Part shown: positions 1 through 8,295 of the stretch, piece by piece | How the letters are laid out: each line of letters starts with the position of its first letter | Position numbering within the stretch: the stretch's first letter is position 1 | DNA from: [Empedobacter] haloabium | GTDB lineage: Bacteria; Pseudomonadota; Gammaproteobacteria; Burkholderiales; Burkholderiaceae_D | DNA length: 64,000 nucleotides | Direction: 5' to 3' | Assembly (NCBI GenBank): GCA_008011715.2 | Contig: CP136508.1 | Span: forward strand, 1,798,001-1,862,000 | The notes under the pieces: model-generated | The model's input: only the letters and a program-made list of their open reading frames with translations | Told to the model about the DNA's origin: nothing | Database searches by the model: none | Program-made: the position numbers and the translations under genes

Positions 1-409
1 GGTGCTGGACGATATCGGCCTGGCCGCCGCGCTGGCGCACCTGGCCGGCGAGTTCCAGCAGACCAGCGGCATGCCGGTGCAGTTCACGGCAACCGGCCGC
101 ACCGACCGCCTGCTGGACGTGGCCAACACGGTGCTGTTCCGCATCGCCCAGGAAGCGTTGACCAATATCGAGCGGCACGCGCACGCCAGCCGCATCGCCC
201 TGGCGCTGACGGGCGACGCCGACGGCGTGACCCTGGCGATCAGCGACGACGGCGTCGGCTTCGACGCGGCCGGCATCGCCCAGCACCCGCAGCGCGGCAT
301 CGGCCTGCGCAACATGATGGAGCGGATGGAGTCGATCGGCGGCCGCTTCGAACTGACTTCGGGGGCGGATGGCACCGTCGTGCGCGCCCGCGTGGAGAAC
401 GGCAAATGA
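1..409 (+). CDS. Sensor histidine kinase, NarL/NreB type, C-terminal part
   Basis: This is the C-terminal end of a two-component sensor kinase that enters the window already in frame, so its sensor and most of its dimerisation region are missing. The first residues (LDDIGLAAAL) match the end of a HisKA_3 helix. A HATPase_c domain follows, with an N box (FRIAQEALTNIERHA), a G1 box (SDDGVGFD) and a G2 box (GIGLRNMMERM). Its TGA overlaps the ATG of the response regulator gene at 406 (ATGA), so the two are translationally coupled and the kinase most likely phosphorylates that regulator. The signal sensed cannot be inferred from this fragment. Confidence 0.93.
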   Translation, partial: VLDDIGLAAALAHLAGEFQQTSGMPVQFTATGRTDRLLDVANTVLFRIAQEALTNIERHAHASRIALALTGDADGVTLAISDDGVGFDAAGIAQHPQRGIGLRNMMERMESIGGRFELTSGADGTVVRARVENGK

Positions 410-1041
410 CGCTGCAAAAGATGATCCGGATTCTGTTGGTGGACGACCATCCGCTGGTGCGCGACGGCCTGCGCGCACGCCTCGAGGCCGTGCCGGCGTT
501 CGACGTGGTGGGCGAGGCCGGCAGCGCGGCCGAGGCGCTGGAGGTGGCGCGCCTGCGGGCGCCGGATCTGGTCCTGATGGACATCAATATGCGCGGCAAG
601 AACGGCATCGAGGCGACGGCCGAGTTTCGCGCCCAGTTCCCCGCGATCGCGGTGCTGATCCTGTCGATGCACGACAAGCAGGACTACGTGGCGCAAGCCA
701 TCGCCGCCGGCGCGCGCGGCTACGTGCTGAAGGACGCGCCGGGCAAGGACATCGTCGTCGCCATCGAGACCGTGATGTCGGGCGGGATCTACTACAGCGC
801 CGCGCTGGCGGCCCAACTTGCGCGCCCGGCCAACGGGCCCCAGGAAGAAGCGCTGACGGCACGCGAGCAGGAAGTGCTGCGCCATATCGCGGCCGGGGAA
901 TCGAACAAGCAGATCGCCCGCGCGCTCGACCTGTCGGTGCGCACCGTCGAGACGCATCGCCTGAATATCAAGCGCAAGCTGGGCATCGAAGGCCAGGCGG
1001 AACTGATCCGTTACGCCGTCCAGCACGCACCGGAGATGTAA
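406..1041 (+). CDS. LuxR/NarL-family response regulator
   Basis: A 211-residue DNA-binding response regulator. The receiver domain covers roughly residues 7-125, with the acidic pair D13-D14, the phospho-acceptor D59 (in VLMDINM) and the conserved lysine in YVLKDA. A LuxR-type helix-turn-helix lies at about 148-205 (LTAREQEVLRHIAAGESNKQ). The start at 406 overlaps the kinase stop; a second in-frame ATG at 421 (MIRILLVDD) is possible. It is the partner of the upstream kinase. Target genes are unknown, and the next gene starts about 185 bp downstream, so it is probably a separate unit. Confidence 0.95.
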   Translation: MTLQKMIRILLVDDHPLVRDGLRARLEAVPAFDVVGEAGSAAEALEVARLRAPDLVLMDINMRGKNGIEATAEFRAQFPAIAVLILSMHDKQDYVAQAIAAGARGYVLKDAPGKDIVVAIETVMSGGIYYSAALAAQLARPANGPQEEALTAREQEVLRHIAAGESNKQIARALDLSVRTVETHRLNIKRKLGIEGQAELIRYAVQHAPEM

Positions 1042-1226
1042 AAGAAGCAAACTGGCTGGCATGTCAACGGTCGGGCGTAAACCGTTGTAGCGGGTGGACA
1101 AATGTTGGCTTGTGGAATTGGTTCTCTACCGTGCGTACATGTACTCAAGGCAATTTCTGCTATATTCCACCACGGCTACTTTTGCCTGATTGAAAATTTT
1201 TGACCGTTTTCCTGACCAAGATCGCT

Positions 1227-2387
1227 ATGTCCGCTGACCAAAGTTCGTTCCCGCTGGCCGGGCTGGAAGCCGTGGCGAACGCCCAGCACCAGTGGGTGGC
1301 GCTGGCGCTGACCCCGGCGCCGGGGCCGGACGCATGGCAGGCCGTGCTGCGACTGCTGGGCTATCCGGACGTGGGCGCCGCGCTGGCGCCGCTGGACTGC
1401 ATCGTCACGCTCGATGAGCCGCTGCGCCTGCTGGACGAGCATATGGGGGCGCTGCCACCGAGTCGCGTCGTGCTGCGCCTTCCGGCCGCGGTGCTGGCCG
1501 AGGCGCCCGTGCGCAAGCGCTGCACGGAGCTGGTCGAGCAGGGCTATCGCATCGTCGTGGATGGCGAACCGGGCGTGCATGGCAGCCAGGTCGGCGTGCG
1601 CGGTGTCACGGCCGATTGCGCCATCGGCTTGCCGTCCGCGCTGGCCCTGATGAGTCTCCCGGGGCCGCACTGGGCGCGCAACGTGCCCGGCGCGGCGCGT
1701 CTGGCCGTGTGCCGCGCGGCCGGCATGACGTGGTTCAGCGGCCCGTACGAGCGCGAGCCGATGCCGGAAAAAGGCGACGGCACGGCGCGCAAGCGGCTGC
1801 TGGCGCTACTGGGCCTGCTGGCGCGCGACGCCGATTCGCGCGAACTGGAGACGGTGCTGAAGCAGGACCCGGCGCTGTCGTATCACCTGCTCAAGCTCGT
1901 CAACTCGGCCGCGTTCGCGCTGTCGGCGCCGATCCATAACTTCGGCCAGGCCATCAATATGCTGGGCCGGCGCCAGCTGCAGCGCTGGCTGCAATTGCTG
2001 CTGTACGCGCGCCAGCAGGACGACAGCACGGCCAACCTGCTGCTGCCGCTGGCGGCGTTGCGCGCCGCGCAGATGGAGGCGTTGTGCAAGCAGCAGGGCG
2101 GCGACCGGGACCGGCAGGACATGGCCTTCGTGGTCGGCGTGTTCGCGCTGCTGGACGTGCTGCTGTCGATGCCGATGCCGGAGATCGTCGGCGCGTTGAA
2201 TCTCGATGCCGACGTCGCAAGCGCCCTGATCGAACGCAGCGGCCCGCTGGGCGAGCTGCTGGCGCTGGTCGAGCAGCCGGTTCCCGAGGCCGAGCGCCTG
2301 GCGGCGCTGGGCCTGACGGCCGAGGGCTTCTGGCTAAGCCAGTTGCAGGGCTATCACTGGGCCATCCAGGTCAGCAGGAACCTGTAG
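1227..2387 (+). CDS. HDOD domain signalling protein
   Basis: A protein of 386 residues from the ATG at 1227; a TTG at 1200 would add nine residues, and neither start has a strong ribosome binding site. The N-terminal half resembles the degenerate EAL-like portion of YuxH-type proteins. An HDOD domain follows at about residues 190-330 (LARDADSRELETVLKQDPAL, then KLVNSAAFALSAPI). HDOD domains are HD-fold modules without catalytic metal ligands that act in signalling. The stop codon directly abuts the ATG of the GGDEF-EAL gene at 2388, so the two form one translational unit. This suggests the HDOD protein works with that cyclic-di-GMP enzyme. No direct target can be named. Confidence 0.85.
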   Translation: MSADQSSFPLAGLEAVANAQHQWVALALTPAPGPDAWQAVLRLLGYPDVGAALAPLDCIVTLDEPLRLLDEHMGALPPSRVVLRLPAAVLAEAPVRKRCTELVEQGYRIVVDGEPGVHGSQVGVRGVTADCAIGLPSALALMSLPGPHWARNVPGAARLAVCRAAGMTWFSGPYEREPMPEKGDGTARKRLLALLGLLARDADSRELETVLKQDPALSYHLLKLVNSAAFALSAPIHNFGQAINMLGRRQLQRWLQLLLYARQQDDSTANLLLPLAALRAAQMEALCKQQGGDRDRQDMAFVVGVFALLDVLLSMPMPEIVGALNLDADVASALIERSGPLGELLALVEQPVPEAERLAALGLTAEGFWLSQLQGYHWAIQVSRNL

Positions 2388-4421
2388 ATGCCGCATCCCG
2401 TCACCGAATTCCTGGGCAGCAGTGCCGCCGTATGCGACGCGGTGCTGCGCCTGCGCGGACCGGCGCTGACGGCGGAACTGGGGCGCATCGCCGCCGCCGT
2501 CACGCACAGCCCGTGGGGGCGCTACGTGCCGGAAGGCGTCACCCCGGGCAGCGCCGCGCCGCGCGGCGCGCTGGTGCAGGAGGTGGCGTACGAGCAGCAC
2601 CGTTTCGGCCGTTTCGAGGTGGCGGGGCGCGACGATTACGGCGCGGTGGAGCGCGAGCACCTGGCCAGCCTGGCCGGCCTGGCCGGCAGCGTGCTGCAGG
2701 TACACGAGCGCGCCCAGCGCACCACGCATGCCTATGTGCAGGTGGAAGCGCAGCTGCAGCACCAGGCGCAGATCCTGGATCACCTGCACGAATCGGTCAT
2801 CACGATGGACCAGAGCGGCTTCATCACCAGCTGGAACAAGGGCGCCGAGCGCCTGTTCGGCTACACCTCGGTGGAAGCGGTGGGCCGCAACATCCTGTTC
2901 CTGTACGACGACGAGGACCCCAGCTTCCACGACCCGTTCCTGGAGCAGGGCGGGCGGCTGATGGAAGTGCGGCGCAAGAAGAAATCGGGCGAGGTGTTCT
3001 GGGCCAGCCTGTCGCTGTCGCCGCTGTGCGACGTCGACAACCGCTCGATGGGGCTGATCGCCTACCTGACCGACATCACGGAGCGCAAGGAAGCGGAAGA
3101 GCGCATCCATCACCTGGCTTACTACGACGCGCTGACGCACCTGCCCAACCGCACCCTGCTGACGAAGCTGGTCGACCAGGCCATCGCGGTGGCGCAGCGC
3201 GGCGGCATGCAGGGCTGCGTGCTGTTCGTCGACCTGAACCGCTTCAAGTTGATCAACGACGCGCTGGGGCGCCAGGCCGGCGACCAGTTGCTGCTGGAAG
3301 TGGCGCAGCGCTTCCGCCAGGCGCTGCGCGAGCAGGACGTGGTGGCGCGCCTGGGCGGCGACGAATTCGCCGTCGGCCTGTTCGAGATCGGCCAGGACCT
3401 GGAAGCCTCGCTGGTGGCGCAGAAGCTGATGGCCGCGCTGGCCGAACCGTTCATTATCGACGGCCACGACCTGCGCGTGGGCGCCTCGATCGGCATCAGC
3501 GTCTACCCGCAGGACGGCACGGACGCGGAAACGCTGCTGCGCCAGGCGGACATCGCGATGTACCGCGCCAAGCAGGGCATGGAAGCGGACGGCGTGGCCT
3601 TCTACAGCCAGGACATGAACCAGGGCATGCACGAACGCATGCGCATCGAATCGGGCCTGCGCCAGGCGCTGGGCAACGGCCAGCTGCTGCTGCATTACCA
3701 GCCGAAGTTCTCGATCCAGGACGGCACCATCATCGGCGCCGAAGCGCTGGTGCGCTGGCAGCACCCGGAGCGCGGCATGGTACCGCCGGCCGAATTCATT
3801 CCGTTGGCCGAGGCCACGGGGCTGGTGGTGCAGGTGGGCGAGTGGGTGCTGGAGCAGGCCTGCGCCCAGGCGCAAGCCTGGAAGCGCGCCGGCCTGCGGC
3901 CTATTCGCCTCGCCGTCAACGTGTCGGCACGCGAGTTCACGCAGGCGTTGCCCGGGCGCGTACAGGAAACGCTGCGCCGCTACGGGCTGGAGCCATCGTG
4001 GCTGGAGCTGGAGATCACCGAGAGCACGCTGATGCACAACATCGACCGGGTGATCGGCATCATGGACCGCATCACGGCCTTGGGCGTGGCCCTGTCGCTG
4101 GACGATTTCGGCACGGGTTATTCGAGCCTGTCGTACCTGAAGCGCTTCCCGATCGACACCTTGAAGATCGACCGCTCGTTCACGACGGGCATCCCGGCGG
4201 ACGCGAACGACTGCGCGATCGCCAGCACGATCATCAGCATCGCCCAGCAGCTGAAGCACCGGGTGATCGCCGAAGGCGTCGAGACGGTGGAGCAGCTGGC
4301 ATTCCTGAAGAGTGCCGGGTGCAACGAGGTGCAGGGGTATTTGTATTCGCGGCCGTTGCCGGCGGCGGAGTTCGAGCGGGCGGTGCGGGAGAAGTGGATG
4401 GCGGGGGTGAAGGCGGCGTGA
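2388..4421 (+). CDS. PAS-GGDEF-EAL cyclic-di-GMP enzyme
   Basis: A 677-residue cytoplasmic protein without clear membrane segments. An N-terminal region of about 125 residues has no motif I recognise. A PAS domain follows at about 128-235 ([17 protein letters not shown]). The GGDEF domain carries an intact GGDEF signature at residues 323-327. The EAL domain has E452-A-L at its start and DDFGTGYSS beginning at D572, plus AEGVET near the end. All key residues of both catalytic domains that I can check are present, so it could make and degrade cyclic-di-GMP. It starts directly after the HDOD gene stop, with no spacer. Which activity dominates cannot be read from the sequence. Confidence 0.95.
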   Translation: MPHPVTEFLGSSAAVCDAVLRLRGPALTAELGRIAAAVTHSPWGRYVPEGVTPGSAAPRGALVQEVAYEQHRFGRFEVAGRDDYGAVEREHLASLAGLAGSVLQVHERAQRTTHAYVQVEAQLQHQAQILDHLHESVITMDQSGFITSWNKGAERLFGYTSVEAVGRNILFLYDDEDPSFHDPFLEQGGRLMEVRRKKKSGEVFWASLSLSPLCDVDNRSMGLIAYLTDITERKEAEERIHHLAYYDALTHLPNRTLLTKLVDQAIAVAQRGGMQGCVLFVDLNRFKLINDALGRQAGDQLLLEVAQRFRQALREQDVVARLGGDEFAVGLFEIGQDLEASLVAQKLMAALAEPFIIDGHDLRVGASIGISVYPQDGTDAETLLRQADIAMYRAKQGMEADGVAFYSQDMNQGMHERMRIESGLRQALGNGQLLLHYQPKFSIQDGTIIGAEALVRWQHPERGMVPPAEFIPLAEATGLVVQVGEWVLEQACAQAQAWKRAGLRPIRLAVNVSAREFTQALPGRVQETLRRYGLEPSWLELEITESTLMHNIDRVIGIMDRITALGVALSLDDFGTGYSSLSYLKRFPIDTLKIDRSFTTGIPADANDCAIASTIISIAQQLKHRVIAEGVETVEQLAFLKSAGCNEVQGYLYSRPLPAAEFERAVREKWMAGVKAA

Positions 4422-4458
4422 CCATAAGGCTGCCTTGCTACCGACGTCTCCAGGCTTA

Positions 4459-4486
4459 GGGTCTGTCCCCGCATGGGGACTGACCC
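4459..4486. repeat. Dyad repeat, GTCTGTCCCC family, copy 1
   Basis: GGGTCTGTCCCC at 4459-4470, spacer gcat, then GGGGACTGACCC at 4475-4486. The arms are complementary except at one position. Related copies lie at 45948-45974, 46017-46047 and 58431-58459. It sits just after the GGDEF-EAL gene and may also act as a transcript hairpin. Confidence 0.75.
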
Positions 4487-4590
4487 TGGTTTTCCAAGTT
4501 ATCGTCAGCGTCCCGTGCCCTCATGCATCTGGCGGCCCAGCAAGGATTCTGTATAATGCGGGCACCTTGGTGCACAAGTGCACCAGAGAA

Positions 4591-4680
4591 GGAAGCGTGG
4601 CCGAGTGGTTGAAGGCAGCAGTCTTGAAAACTGCCGACGGTGTGAGCCGTTCGTGAGTTCGAATCTCACCGCTTCCGCCA
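4591..4680 (+). tRNA. tRNA-Ser (anticodon UGA)
   Basis: A 90-nt class II tRNA. The acceptor stem GGAAGCG pairs with CGCTTCC, followed by discriminator G and an encoded CCA. The anticodon stem GCAGT/ACTGC encloses the loop CTTGAAA with anticodon TGA. A long variable arm (gacggtgtgagccgtc-like) and the T arm (gagTTCGAATctc) are present. The long variable arm and UGA anticodon identify a serine tRNA reading UCA and related codons. A rho-independent terminator follows immediately. Confidence 0.97.
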
Positions 4681-4692
4681 GGAAATAAAAAG

Positions 4693-4717
4693 AGACCGCC
4701 GAGGCGGTCTTTTTTTA
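4693..4717 (+). terminator. Rho-independent terminator after tRNA-Ser
   Basis: The stem AGACCGC (4693-4699) pairs with GCGGTCT (4704-4710) around the loop CGAG, followed by a run of Ts from 4711. It begins 13 nt after the tRNA CCA end and should terminate the tRNA transcript. Confidence 0.88.
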
Positions 4718-4770
4718 TTTCCTGGCGGAAGCGAGGAGAGCGCCTGCGCGCTCTCCGTGTGAGATTCGAA
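4703..4770 (-). repeat. Inverted copy of the tRNA-Ser 3' end, split by a hairpin
   Basis: Bases 4703-4733 are nearly the reverse complement of the tRNA 3' acceptor strand plus its downstream flank (about 4660-4700). Bases 4759-4770 (GTGAGATTCGAA) are the reverse complement of the T-arm region at 4649-4660. Between the two parts, 25 bases (4734-4758) form their own hairpin, ggagagcgc/gcgctctcc. The tRNA 3' half and this copy form an inverted repeat around the terminator. How it arose is not evident. Confidence 0.85.
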
Positions 4771-4884
4771 GGGCTGCGCCTGCAGGCGCAGCCCTCTCCG
4801 AATCGCCCATCTGCTGTTGGGTTGGCATTTTTCCGCAGAGCGGAAAAATGCCAACCCAACAGCGCCGCGCGCCGAGGGCGCGCG
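4771..4884. repeat. Cluster of three strong hairpins
   Basis: Three perfect or near-perfect dyads lie in a row: 4771-4794 (GGGCTGCGCC/GGCGCAGCCC), 4813-4863 (24-bp perfect stem with a 3-nt loop, GCTGTTGGGTTGGC...) and about 4865-4884 (CGCGCGCC gag GGCGCGCG). None has a T-tract typical of a terminator. No protein is encoded here; the minus-strand reading frame across the area is only the antisense of the tRNA. Confidence 0.8.
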
Positions 4885-5071
4885 TTCGTCTTCCGGCGGT
4901 GTATCAGCCTGAATGTCGCGAAACCTATCCGAGCGATCGAAGAGTTCAGACGCAACGAAGAACGGCGATATCAACGACGAATCCCGAAAATGACGCATGA
5001 CAGCTGTTTGACGTGTTTACCGCAACCAGCATTACCGACAGATCAATCAGGTCGCGATAACATAGCTGCCC

Positions 5072-5246
5072 GTTACGCCGAAAGTCCGATTGCCAGACCT
5101 GACCCGGAGCCGCTGACCCCGAGCCGGACCCGCCGAAAGTCCGATTGCCAGACCTGACCCCGAGCCGGTTACGCCGAAAGTCCGATTGCCAGACCTGACC
5201 CCGAGCCGCGAGACCTGCCCCCGAGCCGCGGGACCCCGAGCCGCGC
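5072..5246. repeat. Degenerate direct repeat array
   Basis: The unit CGCCGAAAGTCCGATTGCC, continuing into AGACCTGACCCCGAGCCG, begins at 5076, 5131 and 5172, with spacings of 55 and 41 bases. Shortened CCCCGAGCCG units continue to about 5246. Read on the minus strand the unit begins with CGGGGTCAGGTCTGG, which recalls the GGGGTCAG arm of the scattered dyad repeat. I see no gene in the surrounding gaps 4885-5071 and 5247-5422. Confidence 0.8.
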
Positions 5247-5422
5247 ATTCCGGTGCCGAAGGGCACCGATCGCGGCCGACTAGGACCGTAATCGCTGGCC
5301 CGCCGCAGTGCGGCGTCCGCGGCCGGCGCCAGTGCGTTCGATGCTGCCAGGGCGGCGCCGTCGATCGCTTATTACCGCCCGGTTGGAATGACCTGATCAG
5401 GTCAAACCTGTGCCGGGCGTGT

Positions 5423-5776
5423 TCACTCAACGGACGTTTCATCTTCCAATGCTGAAACCGCCTGCGCCTCGAACTGCGCACGATTGCGATTGCCCCATTC
5501 ACATAAGGGCTGCAGCGCCAGCGCAAGCGTTCGTCCGAAATCGGTGATCGCGTATTCCACCCTCGGTGGAACCGTCATGAAGTCATGCCGCGTGAGGATG
5601 CCATCTTCGGTCATGCTGCGTAACTGCTGAATCAAGACTTTCTCGCTGATGCCGCTCACCAAACGCTTGAGCTCGCCGAAGCGCCGCGGCGACCCCTGCA
5701 GATAGAACAGCAGAATCGGCTTCCACTTCCCTCCAACGTAATGCAATGCCACGTCAAGACCACAAGTCGATTCCAT
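5423..5776 (-). CDS. HxlR-family transcriptional regulator
   Basis: A 117-residue winged-helix regulator of the HxlR/MarR-like type. The N-terminal cysteine (C5) and the signature GGKWKPILLFYLQGSPRRFGEL are typical, followed by the recognition-helix region (ISEKVLIQQLRSMTEDGIL) and the wing (PPRVEYAITDFGRTL). Such proteins are homodimeric DNA-binding regulators, often responding to electrophiles or quinones. It is divergent from the SnoaL-like gene at 5932, and a near-perfect dyad lies just upstream of its start. This suggests autoregulation and control of the neighbour. Confidence 0.93.
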   Translation of the reverse strand: MESTCGLDVALHYVGGKWKPILLFYLQGSPRRFGELKRLVSGISEKVLIQQLRSMTEDGILTRHDFMTVPPRVEYAITDFGRTLALALQPLCEWGNRNRAQFEAQAVSALEDETSVE

Positions 5777-5786
5777 GTCTTCGTCC

Positions 5787-5806
5787 TACTTACCTTTTGG
5801 TAGGTA
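5787..5806. promoter_or_regulatory. Putative HxlR operator in divergent promoter region
   Basis: TACTTACC (5787-5794), spacer TTTT, then GGTAGGTA (5799-5806). The arms match at seven of eight positions. The dyad lies 11 bp from the HxlR start codon and within the 155-bp divergent spacer, a usual place for an HxlR operator. Confidence 0.6.
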
Positions 5807-5931
5807 CTAGTATATCGGAAAGCTCCCGCCTACAATTGTTTTAAGCCGACAACGACTACGGCGATAGAACGCTAAATGTTGTCATACAGTCATATTCGAT
5901 TGGGATGGTTTCAATTTCACAGGAGAACAGC

Positions 5932-6360
5932 ATGTCAACTAACGAAGAGGTAATCAGGGAACTCTATGCCGTCGCAGAAGCCGCGAGCCTGAACGCGGAA
6001 AGGTTCGTCGACCTGTTCGCGTCAGACGGTTACTTCCTGGACATGGCTACAGGCCAAAAATGGACCGGCGCCGAGGTTCGCCAGCCGATCGAGGGTTTGG
6101 GATCCATCTTCCCAGACCTTCACCGTGAACTGCTGAAGGTCTATTCCGCAGCGGATGGCGTGGTCGTAGTTGAGCTCAGATTGCAGGGGACCCATGCAGG
6201 CGATTTCCCGACCCCGGGCGGCGTGCTGCGTGCCACGGGCAAGCGGTTCGACGTACCGTGCTGCGATGTGTTCGTCGTCGAGCAAGGAAAGGTAAAGTCC
6301 TTCCACTGCTATAACATGAGGTCCGTCTGGCTCAGCCAACTGGGCGATGGCAACGGCTGA
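5932..6360 (+). CDS. SnoaL-like / NTF2-like ester cyclase family protein
   Basis: A 142-residue protein starting at the ATG at 5932, six bases after AGGAG (5921-5925); an upstream in-frame ATG at 5905 lacks such a site. The pattern fits the NTF2-like SnoaL fold: an N-terminal helix (NEEVIRELYAVAEAASLNAERF), the strand region DGYFLDMATGQKWTGAEVRQPIEGL, and a C-terminal sheet (VPCCDVFVVEQGKVKSFHCY). Family members act on diverse small molecules or have no known enzyme activity. The divergent HxlR gene suggests induction by a small reactive compound. The substrate is unknown. Confidence 0.82.
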   Translation: MSTNEEVIRELYAVAEAASLNAERFVDLFASDGYFLDMATGQKWTGAEVRQPIEGLGSIFPDLHRELLKVYSAADGVVVVELRLQGTHAGDFPTPGGVLRATGKRFDVPCCDVFVVEQGKVKSFHCYNMRSVWLSQLGDGNG

Positions 6361-6637
6361 CTGCTGACACGCAAGCCTGACCGACGGGAAGCGGCTCACC
6401 CGAGCCGTCGAAGGCCGCAGGCGGTTCCTCCAGTATGCGTTCGACTTCAGACGGTTTCGCAGATTGAGCTATCCCAGCATAGCCATCCTGTGGCGCACGC
6501 ACGAACGACCTATCAGGACATGAACCGTGTCACTGCCGCAACATGCCGTGCCATGCAAACTTCGTTGTTGTGCATCCCCAACCCCCTCCCGCCCCATCCC
6601 CGCAAAATGACCAATCAGTCATCCAAAGGGGCCCAGC

Positions 6638-7129
6638 ATGTCCGCCGACCTATACCTAAGAATCGACACCGTAGCCGGCGAATCCGCCGACCGCGACCAC
6701 CAAGGCTGGATCGAAGTAGACCATGTCTATTTCGGCGTGGCGCAGCCAAAAAGCGCCACCGCATCCTCCGCAGGCGGACACACCGCCGAGCGCTGCGAAA
6801 TGGCCGACATCACCTTTTCGAAGCTGTCCGACATGTCCACGCCCTTGTTGCTCCAGCTGTGCGCCGCAGGCCGGACGGTACCCCGCGCCAAGTTCGAGTT
6901 CGTCCGCGCCGATGGCGGGCAGCCCGTCAAATATTTCGAGATCGAACTTGAAAATGTTCTGATCGCGCATGTATCGCCCAGTGTCAGTACTGGCTCCATT
7001 TTGGGCGAGAGCGTTGGGCTGAAGTTTTCCAAGGTGAGATGGCGCTACTCGCGGCAGAAGATCGGTGGGGGTTCAGCCGGTAACACAACAGGTGGCTGGG
7101 ATCTTTCGATGAACCGGATCGTGCCATGA
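6638..7129 (+). CDS. hcp: Hcp family type VI secretion tube protein
   Basis: A 163-residue Hcp1-family protein. The N-terminal strand MSADLYLRIDTVAGES, the DHQGWIEVDHVYFG segment, the ITFSKLSDMSTPLLLQLCAAG helix region and the FEIELENVLIAHVSPS stretch follow the canonical Hcp ring protein. Hcp hexamers form the inner tube of the type VI secretion system and can carry small effectors in the lumen. The start follows AAGGGG. The stop overlaps the next gene by ATGA. No other type VI structural gene lies in the window, so this is an orphan hcp that would rely on an apparatus encoded elsewhere. Confidence 0.93.
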   Translation: MSADLYLRIDTVAGESADRDHQGWIEVDHVYFGVAQPKSATASSAGGHTAERCEMADITFSKLSDMSTPLLLQLCAAGRTVPRAKFEFVRADGGQPVKYFEIELENVLIAHVSPSVSTGSILGESVGLKFSKVRWRYSRQKIGGGSAGNTTGGWDLSMNRIVP

Positions 7130-7584
7130 AACCGGACCGCGTCGGCTGTCCGTCTAAGGTGACGCGATGCGCCCTGACAGGACTCCTCGTCCTTCTGTCG
7201 CTTGTCGAGTCCGCGAATGCGCAGCGCGCCATACGCCCATGGCGCCTCACGGGCGCGCAACTGGTCCAACGACTCGGCAATGTGGACCCCAGCACAGTGC
7301 CCTGGAGCGCACAGAGTTCACTGCCCAGCCGCGCATTGGCGGCCCAATGGATCGACGCCAACAACGGTCACTTCGTGCTGGGCTATTTTCAGGCCGTGCG
7401 GGACCTTACTGAAGGGAAGAGCTGGTGCTGGTCGCCCGTCGAGACGAAACCGGACGAGATGTGGGACGCCGTACGCATCAGATTGCAGCGTATGACCGAC
7501 GCGCAACTCAAACGCGATGGCGCGGATTTGATCGTGGAAGTTCTGCAGGAGCGGTGGCCGTGCGCCAGTCGGAGAAAGCCATGA
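7126..7584 (+). CDS. Rap1a/Tai-type periplasmic immunity protein
   Basis: A 152-residue protein with a signal peptide at about residues 1-32 (hydrophobic core LTGLLVLLSLV, cleavage after SANA), so it is periplasmic. The mature part is short and helical, with a central HFVLGYFQAVRDL and paired cysteines (SWCWSP and WPCASR), as in the Rap1a/Tai4 immunity family. It lies between hcp and a Tae4-like amidase, overlapping both by ATGA. Its expected job is to bind and block the amidase delivered by sister cells. Family assignment rests on length, signal peptide, cysteines and context more than on strong motif identity. Confidence 0.72.
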   Translation: MKPDRVGCPSKVTRCALTGLLVLLSLVESANAQRAIRPWRLTGAQLVQRLGNVDPSTVPWSAQSSLPSRALAAQWIDANNGHFVLGYFQAVRDLTEGKSWCWSPVETKPDEMWDAVRIRLQRMTDAQLKRDGADLIVEVLQERWPCASRRKP

Positions 7585-8075
7585 GGACAACATCGTACGC
7601 CACACTGCGCATGCATTTCCCAGACCCCTACAATGTATCTGCCGAGGAGCTGTACCGCTGGGTCGGCCATCCGGATCTGATCAAGAATCCGAATTACTGG
7701 AATACCTGCGCATTGCGGTTGAGTCTGGCACTGCTTGGCGCGGGCTTTGCCGATTCAGGCGCGTTCCGCATTCGGGATGGCAAGCACAAAGGACGCTCGG
7801 TCGAGATTCGCCAGCATGCGCTCAGTACCTGGCTGCTGGGACAGGTAGGGCAGCCCGAGAAATTCAAAGGCGACAACGCCTATGAGGCGATCGGCCTGCG
7901 GCGCGGCATCGTATCCTTCTTCAACCTTTACGATGACAGCCGGGGGCAGGGCCACATCGCCATTATCGCGCCGGACCGCCGAGGCGCCTATTTGCGCTGC
8001 GGACGCGAGAACGATGGCGACACCTCGGGGTGTTATTGGACGTCGCGAGAAATCTGGTTCTGGCCGCTGCCATAG
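7581..8075 (+). CDS. tae4: Tae4-family type VI amidase effector
   Basis: A 164-residue protein from the ATG at 7581, which overlaps the immunity gene stop (ATGA). The catalytic cysteine is C43 in NTCALRLSLALLGAG, the Tae4 signature, and the catalytic histidine is H125 in GQGHIAII. Two C-terminal cysteines (LRCGR and SGCYW) could form the stabilising disulfide. Tae4 enzymes are NlpC/P60-like peptidases that cut the D-glutamate to diaminopimelate bond of peptidoglycan peptides in rival cells. There is no signal peptide, as expected for cargo of Hcp. The three-gene order hcp, immunity, effector is a self-contained cassette. Confidence 0.88.
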   Translation: MRTTSYATLRMHFPDPYNVSAEELYRWVGHPDLIKNPNYWNTCALRLSLALLGAGFADSGAFRIRDGKHKGRSVEIRQHALSTWLLGQVGQPEKFKGDNAYEAIGLRRGIVSFFNLYDDSRGQGHIAIIAPDRRGAYLRCGRENDGDTSGCYWTSREIWFWPLP

Positions 8076-8295
8076 GGAGGGACGGTCCGGGCAGCCACAG
8101 TGATCATTTCCGCTTACCCTGAGAGCCCGACATGCGTTCCGATCACAGATGATCGTGCTGGTGGCGGTTATCGCCGGTCAGCCGCGCAGCCGGATCGCAA
8201 ACGATCAATACGCACGACCGCTCATCGCCTGCATGAGCCCACCCTCTCTATGTAAAAATAGCAGCCTCAATTCCGCCTCCACCGATGCGAACCCC

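Noticed and set aside
2334..4259. Minus-strand frame of 641 residues
   Set aside because: It lies wholly opposite the HDOD and GGDEF-EAL genes, has a His/Gln/Arg-rich composition and no domain; a high-GC shadow.
4521..4955. Minus-strand frame of 144 residues across the tRNA
   Set aside because: It is the antisense of tRNA-Ser (the familiar EIRTHERLTPSAVFKTAAF-type artefact) plus the hairpin cluster.
5072..5246. Direct repeats as a CRISPR array
   Set aside because: Spacing is irregular, the spacers are short and themselves repeat, and no cas gene is present.
6490..6951. Plus-strand frame of 153 residues overlapping hcp
   Set aside because: It runs out of frame into the confirmed hcp gene and is arginine- and proline-rich without a domain.
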